Positions 7,769 through 15,353 of a DNA stretch of 64,000 nucleotides are shown in pieces. Location of the stretch: contig NZ_JANTHZ010000001.1 of NCBI RefSeq assembly GCF_024752355.1, positions 930,001 through 994,000 on the forward strand, in the 5' to 3' direction. This DNA comes from Ancylobacter mangrovi. GTDB taxonomy: Bacteria > Pseudomonadota > Alphaproteobacteria > Rhizobiales > Xanthobacteraceae. Below the pieces are notes generated by a model. That model saw nothing but the letters and a program-made list of their open reading frames with translations, made no database searches and had not been told where the DNA came from. A program made the position numbers and the translations under genes. The stretch's first letter is position 1. Each line of letters begins with the position of its first letter.

Positions 7769-8689
7769 ATGGCCGAACATCGCCCCCAGCCGCCTCAAAC
7801 TGCGCGGCCCAGCCTCGCGTCCGCGAGTACGGTCGCGCTCTCCCATCCCGACCGTGTCTACTGGCCGCGCGAGGGCATCACCAAGCAGGACCTCGCGGAC
7901 TATTACGCCCGCGTCTGGCCCTTCATCGCCCCCTTCCTCCTCGCCCGCCCGCTGGCGCTGGTGCGCTGCCCGGACGGCATAGAGGGACCGCGTTTCTTCC
8001 AGAAGCACGCCTGGGCCGGCATGCATCGGGCCGTGCGGGTGACGAAGGACCGGGACGGCGAGGAGATCCTCTCGATCGACGATGTCGACGGGCTGATGGC
8101 GCTGGTGCAGGCCGGCGCGCTGGAGATCCATCCCTGGGGCGCGCCGCTCGCCGACCGCGAGCATCCTGACATGCTGGTGTTCGACCTCGACCCGGGCGAG
8201 GACGTCGCCTGGCCGGCGGTGGTCGAGGGCGCCCGCGAGGTCCGCGCGCGGCTGGAGCAGGCCGGCCTGTCGGCCTTCGTGAAGACCTCCGGCGGCAAGG
8301 GTTTCCACATCGTTGTCCCGCTCGCCGCCGGCGTGGGTTGGGAAGCGGCAAAACGTTTCGCGCACGCCGTCGCCGAGGCGATGGAGGCCGACAGCCCCGG
8401 CCTCTACATCGCCGCCGCCGCCAAGGCCCGGCGCGGCGGGCACATCTTCGTCGACTATCTGCGCAATGCGCGCGGCGCCACCGCCATCGTCGCCTATGGC
8501 ACCCGCGCCCGCCCGGGCGCGCCGGTCGCCATGCCGGTGGCGTGGGACGAGCTCGACGCGCTCGACGGCGCGGCGCAGTTCACCCTCGCCAACGCTCCCG
8601 CCCGGCTCGACGCCATCTCGGTGGCTCCCGCGCGCGACCCCTGGGCCGGCTTCCACAAAGCCGCGGCCGCACTGCCGGAGGGCGCATGA
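7769..8689 (+). CDS. ligD: Stand-alone LigD-type polymerase/primase domain protein
   Basis: Encodes 306 residues covering just the archaeo-eukaryotic primase-like polymerase (PolDom) of LigD. Motifs seen are HPDRVYWP near the start, VFDLDPGE (metal-binding Asp pair), the KTSGGKGFHIVVPL block and GHIFVDYLRNARGATAIVAYGTRARPGAPVAMPV. The ligase and phosphoesterase domains of full LigD are absent, and no Ku gene lies in this window. PolDom enzymes add nucleotides or fill gaps in non-homologous end joining and base repair. The start has GGAAGGT upstream. Confidence 0.92.
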   Translation: MAEHRPQPPQTARPSLASASTVALSHPDRVYWPREGITKQDLADYYARVWPFIAPFLLARPLALVRCPDGIEGPRFFQKHAWAGMHRAVRVTKDRDGEEILSIDDVDGLMALVQAGALEIHPWGAPLADREHPDMLVFDLDPGEDVAWPAVVEGAREVRARLEQAGLSAFVKTSGGKGFHIVVPLAAGVGWEAAKRFAHAVAEAMEADSPGLYIAAAAKARRGGHIFVDYLRNARGATAIVAYGTRARPGAPVAMPVAWDELDALDGAAQFTLANAPARLDAISVAPARDPWAGFHKAAAALPEGA

Positions 8690-8761
8690 GCCCGGCGAAA
8701 GCCGGCAGACGCGCGCGCCGCGAACGGGCAGGATAGGACGACAGGCAGCAAGGAATTCAAG

Positions 8762-9262
8762 GTGGACATCATTACCCCGCGCGACATCGAGCATCTGCTG
8801 CGCCTGCTCGTGGCGGCGGCCTGCGGCATGATGATCGGCGTCAATCGCGACCTGCGCGGCAAGCCGACCGGCATGCGCACGCTGGGGCTGGTGTGCATGG
8901 GCGCGGCGCTGATCTCGCTCACCGCGATGCGCGTCGACGGCATCGCCGGCCATCCCGACGCCACCAGCCGCGTGGTGCAGGGCATCATCCAGGGGGTGAT
9001 GACGGGCATCGGCTTCCTCGGCGCCGGCGTGGTGCTGCGCAACCGCCGCCAGCTCGAGGTGCACGGCCTCACCACGGCGGCGACGGTGTGGGTGACCGCC
9101 GCACTCGGCGTCGCCTGCGCGCTCGCGAGCTGGCACCTCATCGTCGGTGCGCTGCTCATCACGCTGCTGCTCCTGGCCGTCCTCCACCCGCTGGAACGCC
9201 GCCTGGAGGGCCTGTCCGAGGAGGAGGAGCCCTCCGGCGAAGGATCGGCGAAGAAGGATTAG
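8762..9262 (+). CDS. MgtC/SapB-family inner-membrane protein
   Basis: Encodes 166 residues from a GTG start, with four or five hydrophobic segments. MgtC family marks are visible: LVAAACGMMIGVNRDLRGKPTGMRTLGLVCMGAAL and GIGFLGAGVVLRNRRQLEVHGLTTAATVWVTAALGVACA. Members support growth at low magnesium or inhibit ATP synthase; which applies here is unknown. It is the last chromosomal gene before the integrated element, and the attachment repeat begins 175 bp downstream. Confidence 0.9.
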   Translation: MDIITPRDIEHLLRLLVAAACGMMIGVNRDLRGKPTGMRTLGLVCMGAALISLTAMRVDGIAGHPDATSRVVQGIIQGVMTGIGFLGAGVVLRNRRQLEVHGLTTAATVWVTAALGVACALASWHLIVGALLITLLLLAVLHPLERRLEGLSEEEEPSGEGSAKKD

Positions 9263-9437
9263 GTAGCGGCGGCAGGGCCCGAGTGGCGCCGAGGGAGCGG
9301 TCTGGAGAACGCGAAAGGTCCGAACGGACGGACGGACCGAACGGGAGTGGTCGGGACGGCAGGCACCTGTACACCGACGACGGAATGAAGCCGCCACCAC
9401 GCAGAGTCCCGCGGCGGCACGGCAGACGTACAATCTT

Positions 9438-9490
9438 GGAAAGCTGGAGCGGGCGAAGGGAATCGAACCCTCGTATGCAGCTTGGGAAGC
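9438..9490. repeat. attL: left copy of the 53-bp attachment repeat (tRNA-Gly 3' part)
   Basis: This 53-bp segment is identical to 25930-25982. On the minus strand it carries the anticodon-loop to 3'-CCA part of tRNA-Gly(CCC) without the 5' half, so it is a displaced tRNA 3' end. It marks the left boundary of the integrated element. Confidence 0.92.
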
Positions 9491-9519
9491 CCACAGCCGC
9501 CGTTGAGCCAATAGTTCCT

Positions 9520-9533
9520 ACGTTCCCCATCGC
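9520..9533. repeat. Left arm-type inverted site of the element
   Basis: ACGTTCCCCATCGC is the exact 14-bp reverse complement of GCGATGGGGAACGT at 25867-25880 near the other end. Short sites in opposite orientation just inside both ends are typical of integrase arm-binding sites. That role is inferred. Confidence 0.5.
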
Positions 9534-9551
9534 TATCCCGGAGTGGATAGC

Positions 9552-9779
9552 ATGGAAACCCGGCGGAAGAACATCAAATCTAAGGCGCGTGGCGCGTCTT
9601 CTACCCTCGATCGGCCGCTCCTCAACTGCGCCGCTTATGACGGGCTCTCGCGCATCGGTAGCGTTCGGGAGATCGGCCGGGGCGAATACGAAGCGATTGA
9701 CCTGGCGGGCTCCGTCGTTGGTCGCTTTCGTACGCTGAAGGCGGCCGCGGCCAGCCTCAGCACCGGGGACAGCAAATGA
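9552..9779 (+). CDS. Small hypothetical protein at the left end of the element
   Basis: Encodes 75 residues: a basic N-terminus (METRRKNIKSKARG) followed by a compact region with GEYEAIDLAGSVVGRFRTLKAAAASLS, which looks like a small beta-sheet fold ending in a helix. No family recognised. A GTG three codons upstream could also start it. Its stop overlaps the next start (ATGA), so the two genes form a unit. Basic character and position suggest a regulatory or nucleic-acid role, but this is not shown. Confidence 0.55.
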   Translation: METRRKNIKSKARGASSTLDRPLLNCAAYDGLSRIGSVREIGRGEYEAIDLAGSVVGRFRTLKAAAASLSTGDSK

Positions 9780-10558
9780 GCGCCCCCTCCCCGGCTTGCA
9801 GCAGGTTTCAGCGGTCGCTGAACCTCGCGAAGGATATGCGCGCGGTCGACGATGTCATGCGGCTCGTCTGGCAGTCTCATGGCGAGGGTCGGCTCTCCGA
9901 TGACGAGGCGCAGTCGCTGGCCGATCTGGCGCAGGAGCAGCGTGGCAAGCGCGCGTCTGCGGTCGGCACGCCGTTGCCGAGCGCCCGGCTGCTGAGCCGG
10001 TTCAAGCCGCGCCGGCGTCCGTGCTCTCCCGATCGGCAGGCGGCGCGTGATCGTCGGCGTGACCTCGGCGGCGCGGGCAACATGCCGGCCGCCATCCGCC
10101 GGGCCTTCACCGAGGGCCAGCGCGCCGCCCTGACGATCATCGCCGGGGAGGTGAAGCACCATGGGCAGTGCGACCTGCCGATCGACAGGATCGCCGCTCT
10201 GGCCGGCTGTGGCCGCACCACGGTGCAGAACGCGGTGCATGAGGCCCGCAGGCTCGGCCTGATCAAGGTCACCGGGCGCCCCCAGCGCGGCAGGAAGAAC
10301 CTGACCAACATCGTGGTGATCGTCTCGGCTGAGTGGCTGGCGTGGCTCAAGCGCGGTCCTGCGGCGCACAGGCCGATAGGGTCCAAAACGTCGACGCACT
10401 CACCCAAAATGGTGAACCCCACGAAGAACACAGGGAGAAGAACAGACCCCATCAAAGGGTCTTCTTCCCCTTCGAGCCGTGATCCCGGCAGTGCTGTCGC
10501 TGGCCTGCGGGAAGAGAGGGGTGCAGCCGTGGCGTCAATTGGCAGAAGTTGGCGCTAG
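9776..10558 (+). CDS. Helix-turn-helix protein, possible replication or regulatory protein of the element
   Basis: Encodes 260 residues. The centre (about 105-165) has a winged-helix pattern: FTEGQRAALTIIAGEVKHHGQ, then LPIDRIAALAGCGRTTVQNAVHEARRLGLIKVT, then a basic RPQRGRKNL wing. Such proteins recur on rhizobial plasmids and islands. The N-terminal part is basic and the C-terminal 70 residues are low-complexity. As the only candidate DNA-replication or initiation gene in the element it could be its initiator, but a simple regulator is equally possible. ATGA overlap with the preceding gene. Confidence 0.7.
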   Translation: MSAPSPACSRFQRSLNLAKDMRAVDDVMRLVWQSHGEGRLSDDEAQSLADLAQEQRGKRASAVGTPLPSARLLSRFKPRRRPCSPDRQAARDRRRDLGGAGNMPAAIRRAFTEGQRAALTIIAGEVKHHGQCDLPIDRIAALAGCGRTTVQNAVHEARRLGLIKVTGRPQRGRKNLTNIVVIVSAEWLAWLKRGPAAHRPIGSKTSTHSPKMVNPTKNTGRRTDPIKGSSSPSSRDPGSAVAGLREERGAAVASIGRSWR

Positions 10559-10736
10559 TGGCCGTCTGGAGCTGGCGCGAGCGGCGGCGCATAAAATCAT
10601 CGATGAGCCAGCACTTCACCATGCAGTCGACCTGAGCACCTCGCGGCACCAGCCCCCGGGGGTGGTCGCCGACTTTTGCCCGGCCGAAGGGACCGGCGGG
10701 GGTAGGTTCGCGCGAGAGTGAGGCGAAACAGGCTTT

Positions 10737-11960
10737 TTGATCAGTGGGTTAATCGGGATTGGGAGTTTTCGGACGGTGTTCGCGACGGTGAAAAGCTGGC
10801 TGGGGATGGAGGGCAAGAGCCTCGCGGCGCCTGATGCGCAGCTCATGGAGCTGTTCGGCGCGGCGCCCTCCGGGCTGGCGGTCGGCACGGCGCAGGCCCT
10901 GAGCGTGCCGGCGGTGCAGTCGGCGATCCGCCTCATCGCCGAGGCGACGGCGTGCCTCGACCTGAAGGTCATGCGCCGCCTCAACGGCGCGGACGTCGAG
11001 GCAAACGAGCACCCGGTGGCGAAGCGCCTGGCCGAGCAGCCCAACGACTGGTCCGACTGGTTCGGCTTCCTGCGCGACATGGTCGCCGCCGCGCAGGTGA
11101 GCGACAAGGGCGCGCTGGCGCTGGCGAACAAGGTGGACGGGCGCCTGGTCGAGCTGGTGCGCTACGAGCCCGCGAACTTCACCGTCGACTATTCCGGCGA
11201 TGGCCGGCTCGAGCCGAGCTACCGCATCAACAATGTCCCGGTCCCGGCCGATGACGTGGTGCACCTTCGTGCCCCGTTCTCCCGCTGCCCGCTGTCGCTG
11301 GCGGCGGACGCGATCGGCACGGCGAAGGTGATGGAGAGCCATGCCGGGCGGCTGTTCAAGGACGGCGCCCGCCCCTCGGGTGTGCTGTCGCTGAAGGAGC
11401 GCACCACGCCGGAGGCGCTCAAGCGCATCCGCGAGGCCTGGCAGCTCGCCCATGGCGGGGGCAAATCCGGCGGCACCGCGATTGTCGAGGGCGGCGCCGA
11501 GTATTCGCAGCTCACGCTGGCCTCGACCGATGCCCAGTTCCTCGAGCTGCGCACCTTCCAGATCGTCGAGATCGCCCGCGCCTTCCGGGTGCCGCCCTCC
11601 ATGCTCTACGAGCTCGACCGCGCGACCTGGTCCAACTCCGAGCAGATGGGCAAGGAGTTCCTGACCTACTCGCTGGAGCCGTGGCTGCGGGCGTTCGAGG
11701 GCGCGCTGCGCCGGGCGCTGTTCGCCCCGGAGGAGCGCGCCGAGTATCGCGTGGTGTTCGACCGCGACGACCTCACCCGCGCCAGCCTCACCGAGCGTGC
11801 CACGGCCATCTCGTCGCTGATCGCCTCGCGGGTGCTGAACCCCAATGAGGGCCGCGACTGGCTCGACCTGCCCCCGCGCGCGGGCGGCGAGGAATACGCC
11901 AATCCCAATACCGGCTCGAGCCAGCCCGGCGGCGGCTCCCATGCGGAGGATGCCGCCTGA
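10737..11960 (+). CDS. Phage portal protein, HK97 family
   Basis: Encodes 407 residues of the HK97-type portal family, the dodecameric ring through which DNA enters the capsid. Family marks are VPAVQSAIRLIAEATACLDLKV near the N-terminus, PADDVVHLRAPF in the middle, the FRVPPSMLYELDRATWSNSEQMGKEFLTYSLEPWLRAFEGALRRALF helix-rich core and LNPNEGRDWLDLPP near the C-terminus. The given start is a TTG; in-frame GTG codons some 14 codons later are alternatives. It heads the head module and overlaps the protease gene by one base. Confidence 0.93.
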   Translation: MISGLIGIGSFRTVFATVKSWLGMEGKSLAAPDAQLMELFGAAPSGLAVGTAQALSVPAVQSAIRLIAEATACLDLKVMRRLNGADVEANEHPVAKRLAEQPNDWSDWFGFLRDMVAAAQVSDKGALALANKVDGRLVELVRYEPANFTVDYSGDGRLEPSYRINNVPVPADDVVHLRAPFSRCPLSLAADAIGTAKVMESHAGRLFKDGARPSGVLSLKERTTPEALKRIREAWQLAHGGGKSGGTAIVEGGAEYSQLTLASTDAQFLELRTFQIVEIARAFRVPPSMLYELDRATWSNSEQMGKEFLTYSLEPWLRAFEGALRRALFAPEERAEYRVVFDRDDLTRASLTERATAISSLIASRVLNPNEGRDWLDLPPRAGGEEYANPNTGSSQPGGGSHAEDAA

Positions 11961-12463
11961 TGGAACGCGCCTTCATCGAAACCAAGATCCTCGCCGATGA
12001 CGCCGGCGCTATCTCCGGCCTGGCGTGGAAGTTCGGCGTGCCGGACCGCGTCGGCGACGTGATCGAGCCGGGCGCCTTCAAGTCGGCCAGGCTGCCGCTG
12101 CCGATGCTCTTCGGGCACGACCAGAACGACCCCATCGGCACATGGGACAGCGCCACCGAGAAGGCGGACGGCCTGCACCTCACCGGGCGGCTGCTGGTCG
12201 ATGACCTGCCGCGCGCCCGCGAGGTCCGCGCGCTGGTGCGGGCCGGTGCCGTGCGCGGCCTCTCCATCGGCTTCGCCAGCCGCAACGCGAAGGCCCGGGC
12301 CGGCGGCGGGCGCACCATCAAGTCGCTGGAGCTGTTCGAGGTCTCCCTCGTGACGCTCCCCATGCATCCCGGCGCCCGCGTGACGAGCGCCAAATCCGCC
12401 GTCTCCGCGCTGCGGCTCGCGGCGGCCCTCAACCAGGCCGTCGCGGCCATCAAGGAAACCTGA
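11960..12463 (+). CDS. HK97-family prohead protease
   Basis: Encodes 167 residues of the U35 (HK97 gp4) prohead serine protease family. The catalytic residues can be seen: His in MLFGHDQNDPIG, Ser in RGLSIGFASR and Glu in LELFEVSLVTLP. It trims the scaffold (delta) domain of the capsid during maturation. It lies between portal and capsid, the canonical order, with start and stop overlapping or abutting its neighbours. Confidence 0.93.
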   Translation: MERAFIETKILADDAGAISGLAWKFGVPDRVGDVIEPGAFKSARLPLPMLFGHDQNDPIGTWDSATEKADGLHLTGRLLVDDLPRAREVRALVRAGAVRGLSIGFASRNAKARAGGGRTIKSLELFEVSLVTLPMHPGARVTSAKSAVSALRLAAALNQAVAAIKET

Positions 12464-12465
12464 CC

Positions 12466-13659
12466 ATGAAGCACTACATGCCGACCGCCCTGGAGCTGAA
12501 GGGCGACAATGACGACCCGAACGCCGCCGTCGAGACGGCCCTCGCCGACCTGACCAAGACCGTGACCGAGGGCCAGAAGGCGCTCGGCGAGCGTCTCACG
12601 GCGCTGGAGACCAAGGGCGGCAAGCCGGACGAGAAGAAGGACGATCCGGGCGCCTCCAAGCTCACCGAGCGGCTCGACAAGCTCGAGGCGAAGATGAACC
12701 GTCCGGCCGGCACCGACACCAAGGGCGAGCCCTCGATCGAGCAGAAGGCCTTCGCCGCCTATCTGCGCCACGGCAATCAGGCGCCCGAGGCCGAGCTGAA
12801 GGCGCTCACCGTCTCCAGCGACACGCAGGGCGGCTATCTGGCGCCGACCGAGATGTCGGGTGAGTTCATCCGCGACCTGACCGAGTTCTCGCCGATCCGC
12901 ACCCTCGCCACGGTGCGCACCACCACGGCGCCGGCGGTGAGCTATCCCAAGCGCACCGGCATCACCAATGCCAAGTGGAAGGGCGAGACGCAGGCGCAGG
13001 AGGGCAGCGAGCCCAGCTTCGGCCAGGTCGAGATCCCGATCCGCGAGGTGAACACCTTCGTCGACGCCTCCAACCAGCTCCTCGCCGATTCCGGCGGCAC
13101 CGCCGAGGCCGAGGTGCGGCTGGCGCTGGCCGAGGACTTCGGCCAGAAAGAGGGGCTCGCCTTCGTCGCCGGCAATGGCGTGCTGGAGCCCGAGGGCCTG
13201 CTCACCGCCACCGGCATCGGCGAGACGCTGAACGGCCACGCGACGCAGCTCTCGGCCGATCAGCTGATCGCGCTCATGTACTCGCTGCCGGCCGCCTACC
13301 GCGCCCGCGGCTCCTGGCTGATGAATGGCGGCACGCTGGCGACGCTGCGCACGCTGAAGGACGGCCAGGGCAACTATCTGTGGCAGCCCTCCTATCAGGC
13401 CGGCCAGCCGGAGATGATCCTCGGCCGTCCGGTGGTGGAGGCGGTCGACATGCCGGACGCGGAGGCGAACGCCTATCCGATCCCGTTCGGCGACTTCGCC
13501 ACCGGCTACCGCATCGTCGACCGGCTGGCGCTGTCCATCCTCGTCAATCCGTACCTGCTCGCCACCAACGGCATGACGCGCATCCACGCGACGCGCCGCA
13601 CCGGCGGCGCCGTGGTGCAGGCGCGGGCGCTTGCCAAGCTCAAGATGGCGACGGCCTGA
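12466..13659 (+). CDS. Major capsid protein, HK97 fold
   Basis: Encodes 397 residues of the phage_capsid (HK97) family. Residues of about 20-95 form a charged, heptad-rich delta (scaffold) domain (LADLTKTVTEGQKALGERL, then LTERLDKLEAKMNRP). The shell domain follows, with SSDTQGGYLAPTEMSGEFI, YPKRTGITNAKWKGE and FVAGNGVLEPEGLL as family landmarks. Protease and capsid adjacency implies proteolytic maturation. An intact length argues against a decayed prophage. Confidence 0.94.
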   Translation: MKHYMPTALELKGDNDDPNAAVETALADLTKTVTEGQKALGERLTALETKGGKPDEKKDDPGASKLTERLDKLEAKMNRPAGTDTKGEPSIEQKAFAAYLRHGNQAPEAELKALTVSSDTQGGYLAPTEMSGEFIRDLTEFSPIRTLATVRTTTAPAVSYPKRTGITNAKWKGETQAQEGSEPSFGQVEIPIREVNTFVDASNQLLADSGGTAEAEVRLALAEDFGQKEGLAFVAGNGVLEPEGLLTATGIGETLNGHATQLSADQLIALMYSLPAAYRARGSWLMNGGTLATLRTLKDGQGNYLWQPSYQAGQPEMILGRPVVEAVDMPDAEANAYPIPFGDFATGYRIVDRLALSILVNPYLLATNGMTRIHATRRTGGAVVQARALAKLKMATA

Positions 13660-13697
13660 CGCCGCCGCTCCCCTTCCAGCAATACGAGGAACATCAC

Positions 13698-14078
13698 ATG
13701 CGTGATCTGGTCTCGAATATCGGCGTCGTCCTCGCCCTGGCGCCAGCGGTGCAGGCGGCGGCCGCCGATGGCCTCGCCATCCCGCTCAAGGGCTTCGACA
13801 GCCTCGCCTTCGCCATCAATACCGGCGCCATCGTCGAGGATGGCGACTTCGGCGTGAAGGTGCAGGAGAGCGAGGACGGCCTCGCCTTCACCGATGCCGA
13901 CGCCTCCGCCGTGCTCGGCAGCGTGCCGGCGACGCTGGCGGAGGCGTCGAGCTACAAGCTCGGCTATATCGGCTTCAAGCCCTTCGCCCGCCTCGCCGTG
14001 ACCAAGGCCGGCGGCACCTCCATCGCGCTCGGCGCCGTGGCCATCAAGGGCCACGCCCGCGAGCGGCCGGTGAGCTGA
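13698..14078 (+). CDS. Hypothetical head-associated protein
   Basis: Encodes 126 residues starting at ATG after a GAGGA site. The sequence is hydrophilic and beta-rich, with FDSLAFAINTGAIVEDGDFGVKVQESEDG and YIGFKPFARLAVTKAGG. Proteins of this kind commonly follow the capsid gene in rhizobial prophages and may be decoration or head-completion proteins. That role is inferred from position only. No signal peptide or membrane helix. Confidence 0.7.
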   Translation: MRDLVSNIGVVLALAPAVQAAAADGLAIPLKGFDSLAFAINTGAIVEDGDFGVKVQESEDGLAFTDADASAVLGSVPATLAEASSYKLGYIGFKPFARLAVTKAGGTSIALGAVAIKGHARERPVS

Positions 14079-14134
14079 TCCCCCTAGGGGCGCCACTCAT
14101 TGCGGGCACGTAGCGGCCTGTCCAACAACGGGAA

Positions 14135-14193
14135 CCCCGCCTCTCCGGCGCCCATCCCAGCTCGCGCGGGATTTCTTGGGAGGCAAGGCGGGG
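14135..14193. other. Structured intergenic segment upstream of HNH/terminase (cos candidate)
   Basis: CCCCGCCT (14135-14142) pairs perfectly with AGGCGGGG (14186-14193), and TCCCA with TGGGA inside it, giving a long interrupted stem in the 209-bp gap between the head protein and the HNH gene. In cos-type HK97-like phages the packaging site lies near HNH and TerS, so this gap is the best place for a cos site. No cohesive-end sequence is recognisable by eye. Confidence 0.35.
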
Positions 14194-14287
14194 AAGGTCG
14201 CGAGCACCGGCCGTGCTCTCCTGCGCGGCAAAGGGCTCATGGGAGGCGGGCGAGCGACCGCCTCCCGCTTTTCTGAAAGGACGTGAC

Positions 14288-14629
14288 ATGCCTGTTCGGG
14301 CTCCTCGCATTTGCGGATGCGGCTACAAGGTCGCCTCGGGCAGGCAATGCGCCTGCGAGGGCCGGCGCGCGGCCGAGCGCAAGGCCCGGGCGGAGGCGAA
14401 CCGCCCGACCGCCCGCGAGCGCGGCTATGACGGCAAATGGGACAAGGAGCGCGCCGCCTATCTCGCCGCGCACCCGACCTGCCGGCGCTGCGGCGCCCCG
14501 TCCAAGGTGGTCGATCACGTCATTCCCCATCGCGGCGACCGCAAGCTGTTCTGGTCGCGCTCCAACTGGCAGCCGCTCTGCACCAGCTGCCACAGCCGGG
14601 CCAAGCAGGCGCAGGAGAAGCGCTCATGA
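14288..14629 (+). CDS. Phage HNH endonuclease
   Basis: Encodes 113 residues of the phage HNH nuclease type that accompanies TerL in HK97-like cos phages and cuts cos DNA together with the terminase. Visible: the zinc-binding CRRCG pair, the HNH core VVDHVIPHRGDRKLFW with the SNWQPLCTSCHSRAK second half, and a basic, Cys-bearing N-terminus. Its ATGA overlap with the connector gene makes it part of the packaging operon. Confidence 0.92.
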   Translation: MPVRAPRICGCGYKVASGRQCACEGRRAAERKARAEANRPTARERGYDGKWDKERAAYLAAHPTCRRCGAPSKVVDHVIPHRGDRKLFWSRSNWQPLCTSCHSRAKQAQEKRS

Positions 14630-14928
14630 ACACAAGCGACATCCTCCCGCTTGCCGACCTCAAGGCCGATCTGCGGATCGACTTTGATGATGACGACACG
14701 CTGCTCGGCGGAAAGCTGGAGGCGGCGCGCCGTCATGTCGAGGCCTGGTGCGGGCCGCTCGAGGACTTCGCGGACGGCGTGCCGGCGGATCTGATCGAGG
14801 CGATGAAGCTGCTCGCCGGGCATCTCTATGAGAACCGGGAAGCGACCTATGCCGGACAGGGCGAGGTGACGGAGGTGCCCTTCGGCTTCCACGACCTCAT
14901 CGGACCCTACCGGAAATGGGAGTTCTGA
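14626..14928 (+). CDS. Head-tail connector protein (gp6-like)
   Basis: Encodes 100 residues of the HK97 gp6/phage_connect_1 type: a short helical protein starting LADLKADLRIDFDDDDTLLGGKLEAARRHVEAWCG and ending in the common FHDLIGPYRKW. It forms the adaptor ring under the portal to which a tail attaches. It is the only head-to-tail interface protein recognised here, which fits an element that would have to borrow tails. Confidence 0.88.
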   Translation: MNTSDILPLADLKADLRIDFDDDDTLLGGKLEAARRHVEAWCGPLEDFADGVPADLIEAMKLLAGHLYENREATYAGQGEVTEVPFGFHDLIGPYRKWEF

Positions 14929-14933
14929 TCCCC

Positions 14934-15353
14934 ATGCGCGGCGCCAAGCCCTTCGCCATCGTCTCCGGCTCCTCGCCCGTGCGCGAGCCGCTCGACCCGC
15001 CCGAATGGCTGTCGAGCGATGCCCGCGACGAATGGAACCGGGTGGCGCCGATCCTGATCGAGGAGCGCCGCACCCTCACCGTGACCGACATCGCCAGCCT
15101 CGCGAACTACTGCGTCGCCGTGGGGAGGGCGGCCGAGGCCGAGCGCATCATCGCCCGCGACGGCATGATCGTCACGACCAAGACCGGGCCGAAGAAGCAC
15201 CCGGCGGTCGCGATCAGCTCGGATGCGATGACGCAGGCGCGCCTCCTCGCCGGCGAGCTGGGCCTGACCCCGGTCAGCCGCTCGCGCCCGTCCGTGCGCT
15301 CGGAGGGCGGGGGCGACCACGGGCCGGGCCTGTTCGACATGGACTTCGGCTGA
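14934..15353 (+). CDS. Phage terminase small subunit, P27 family
   Basis: Encodes 139 residues of the P27-family TerS: PPEWLSSDARDEWNRVAPILIEERRTLTVTDIASLANYCVAVGRAAEAERII is the family core, and the GPKKHPAVAISSDAMTQARLLAGELGLTP tail is also typical. TerS recognises the packaging start and loads TerL. The ATG at 14934 is chosen because GGAG sits 11 bp upstream; an ATG at 14916 overlapping the connector is possible. The stop overlaps the TerL start. Confidence 0.9.
   Translation: MRGAKPFAIVSGSSPVREPLDPPEWLSSDARDEWNRVAPILIEERRTLTVTDIASLANYCVAVGRAAEAERIIARDGMIVTTKTGPKKHPAVAISSDAMTQARLLAGELGLTPVSRSRPSVRSEGGGDHGPGLFDMDFG

Noticed and set aside
14081..14095. CCCCTAGGGG palindrome after the capsid-associated gene
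   Set aside because: Ten bases with no nearby partner site. Chance palindromes of this size are expected in GC-rich DNA.
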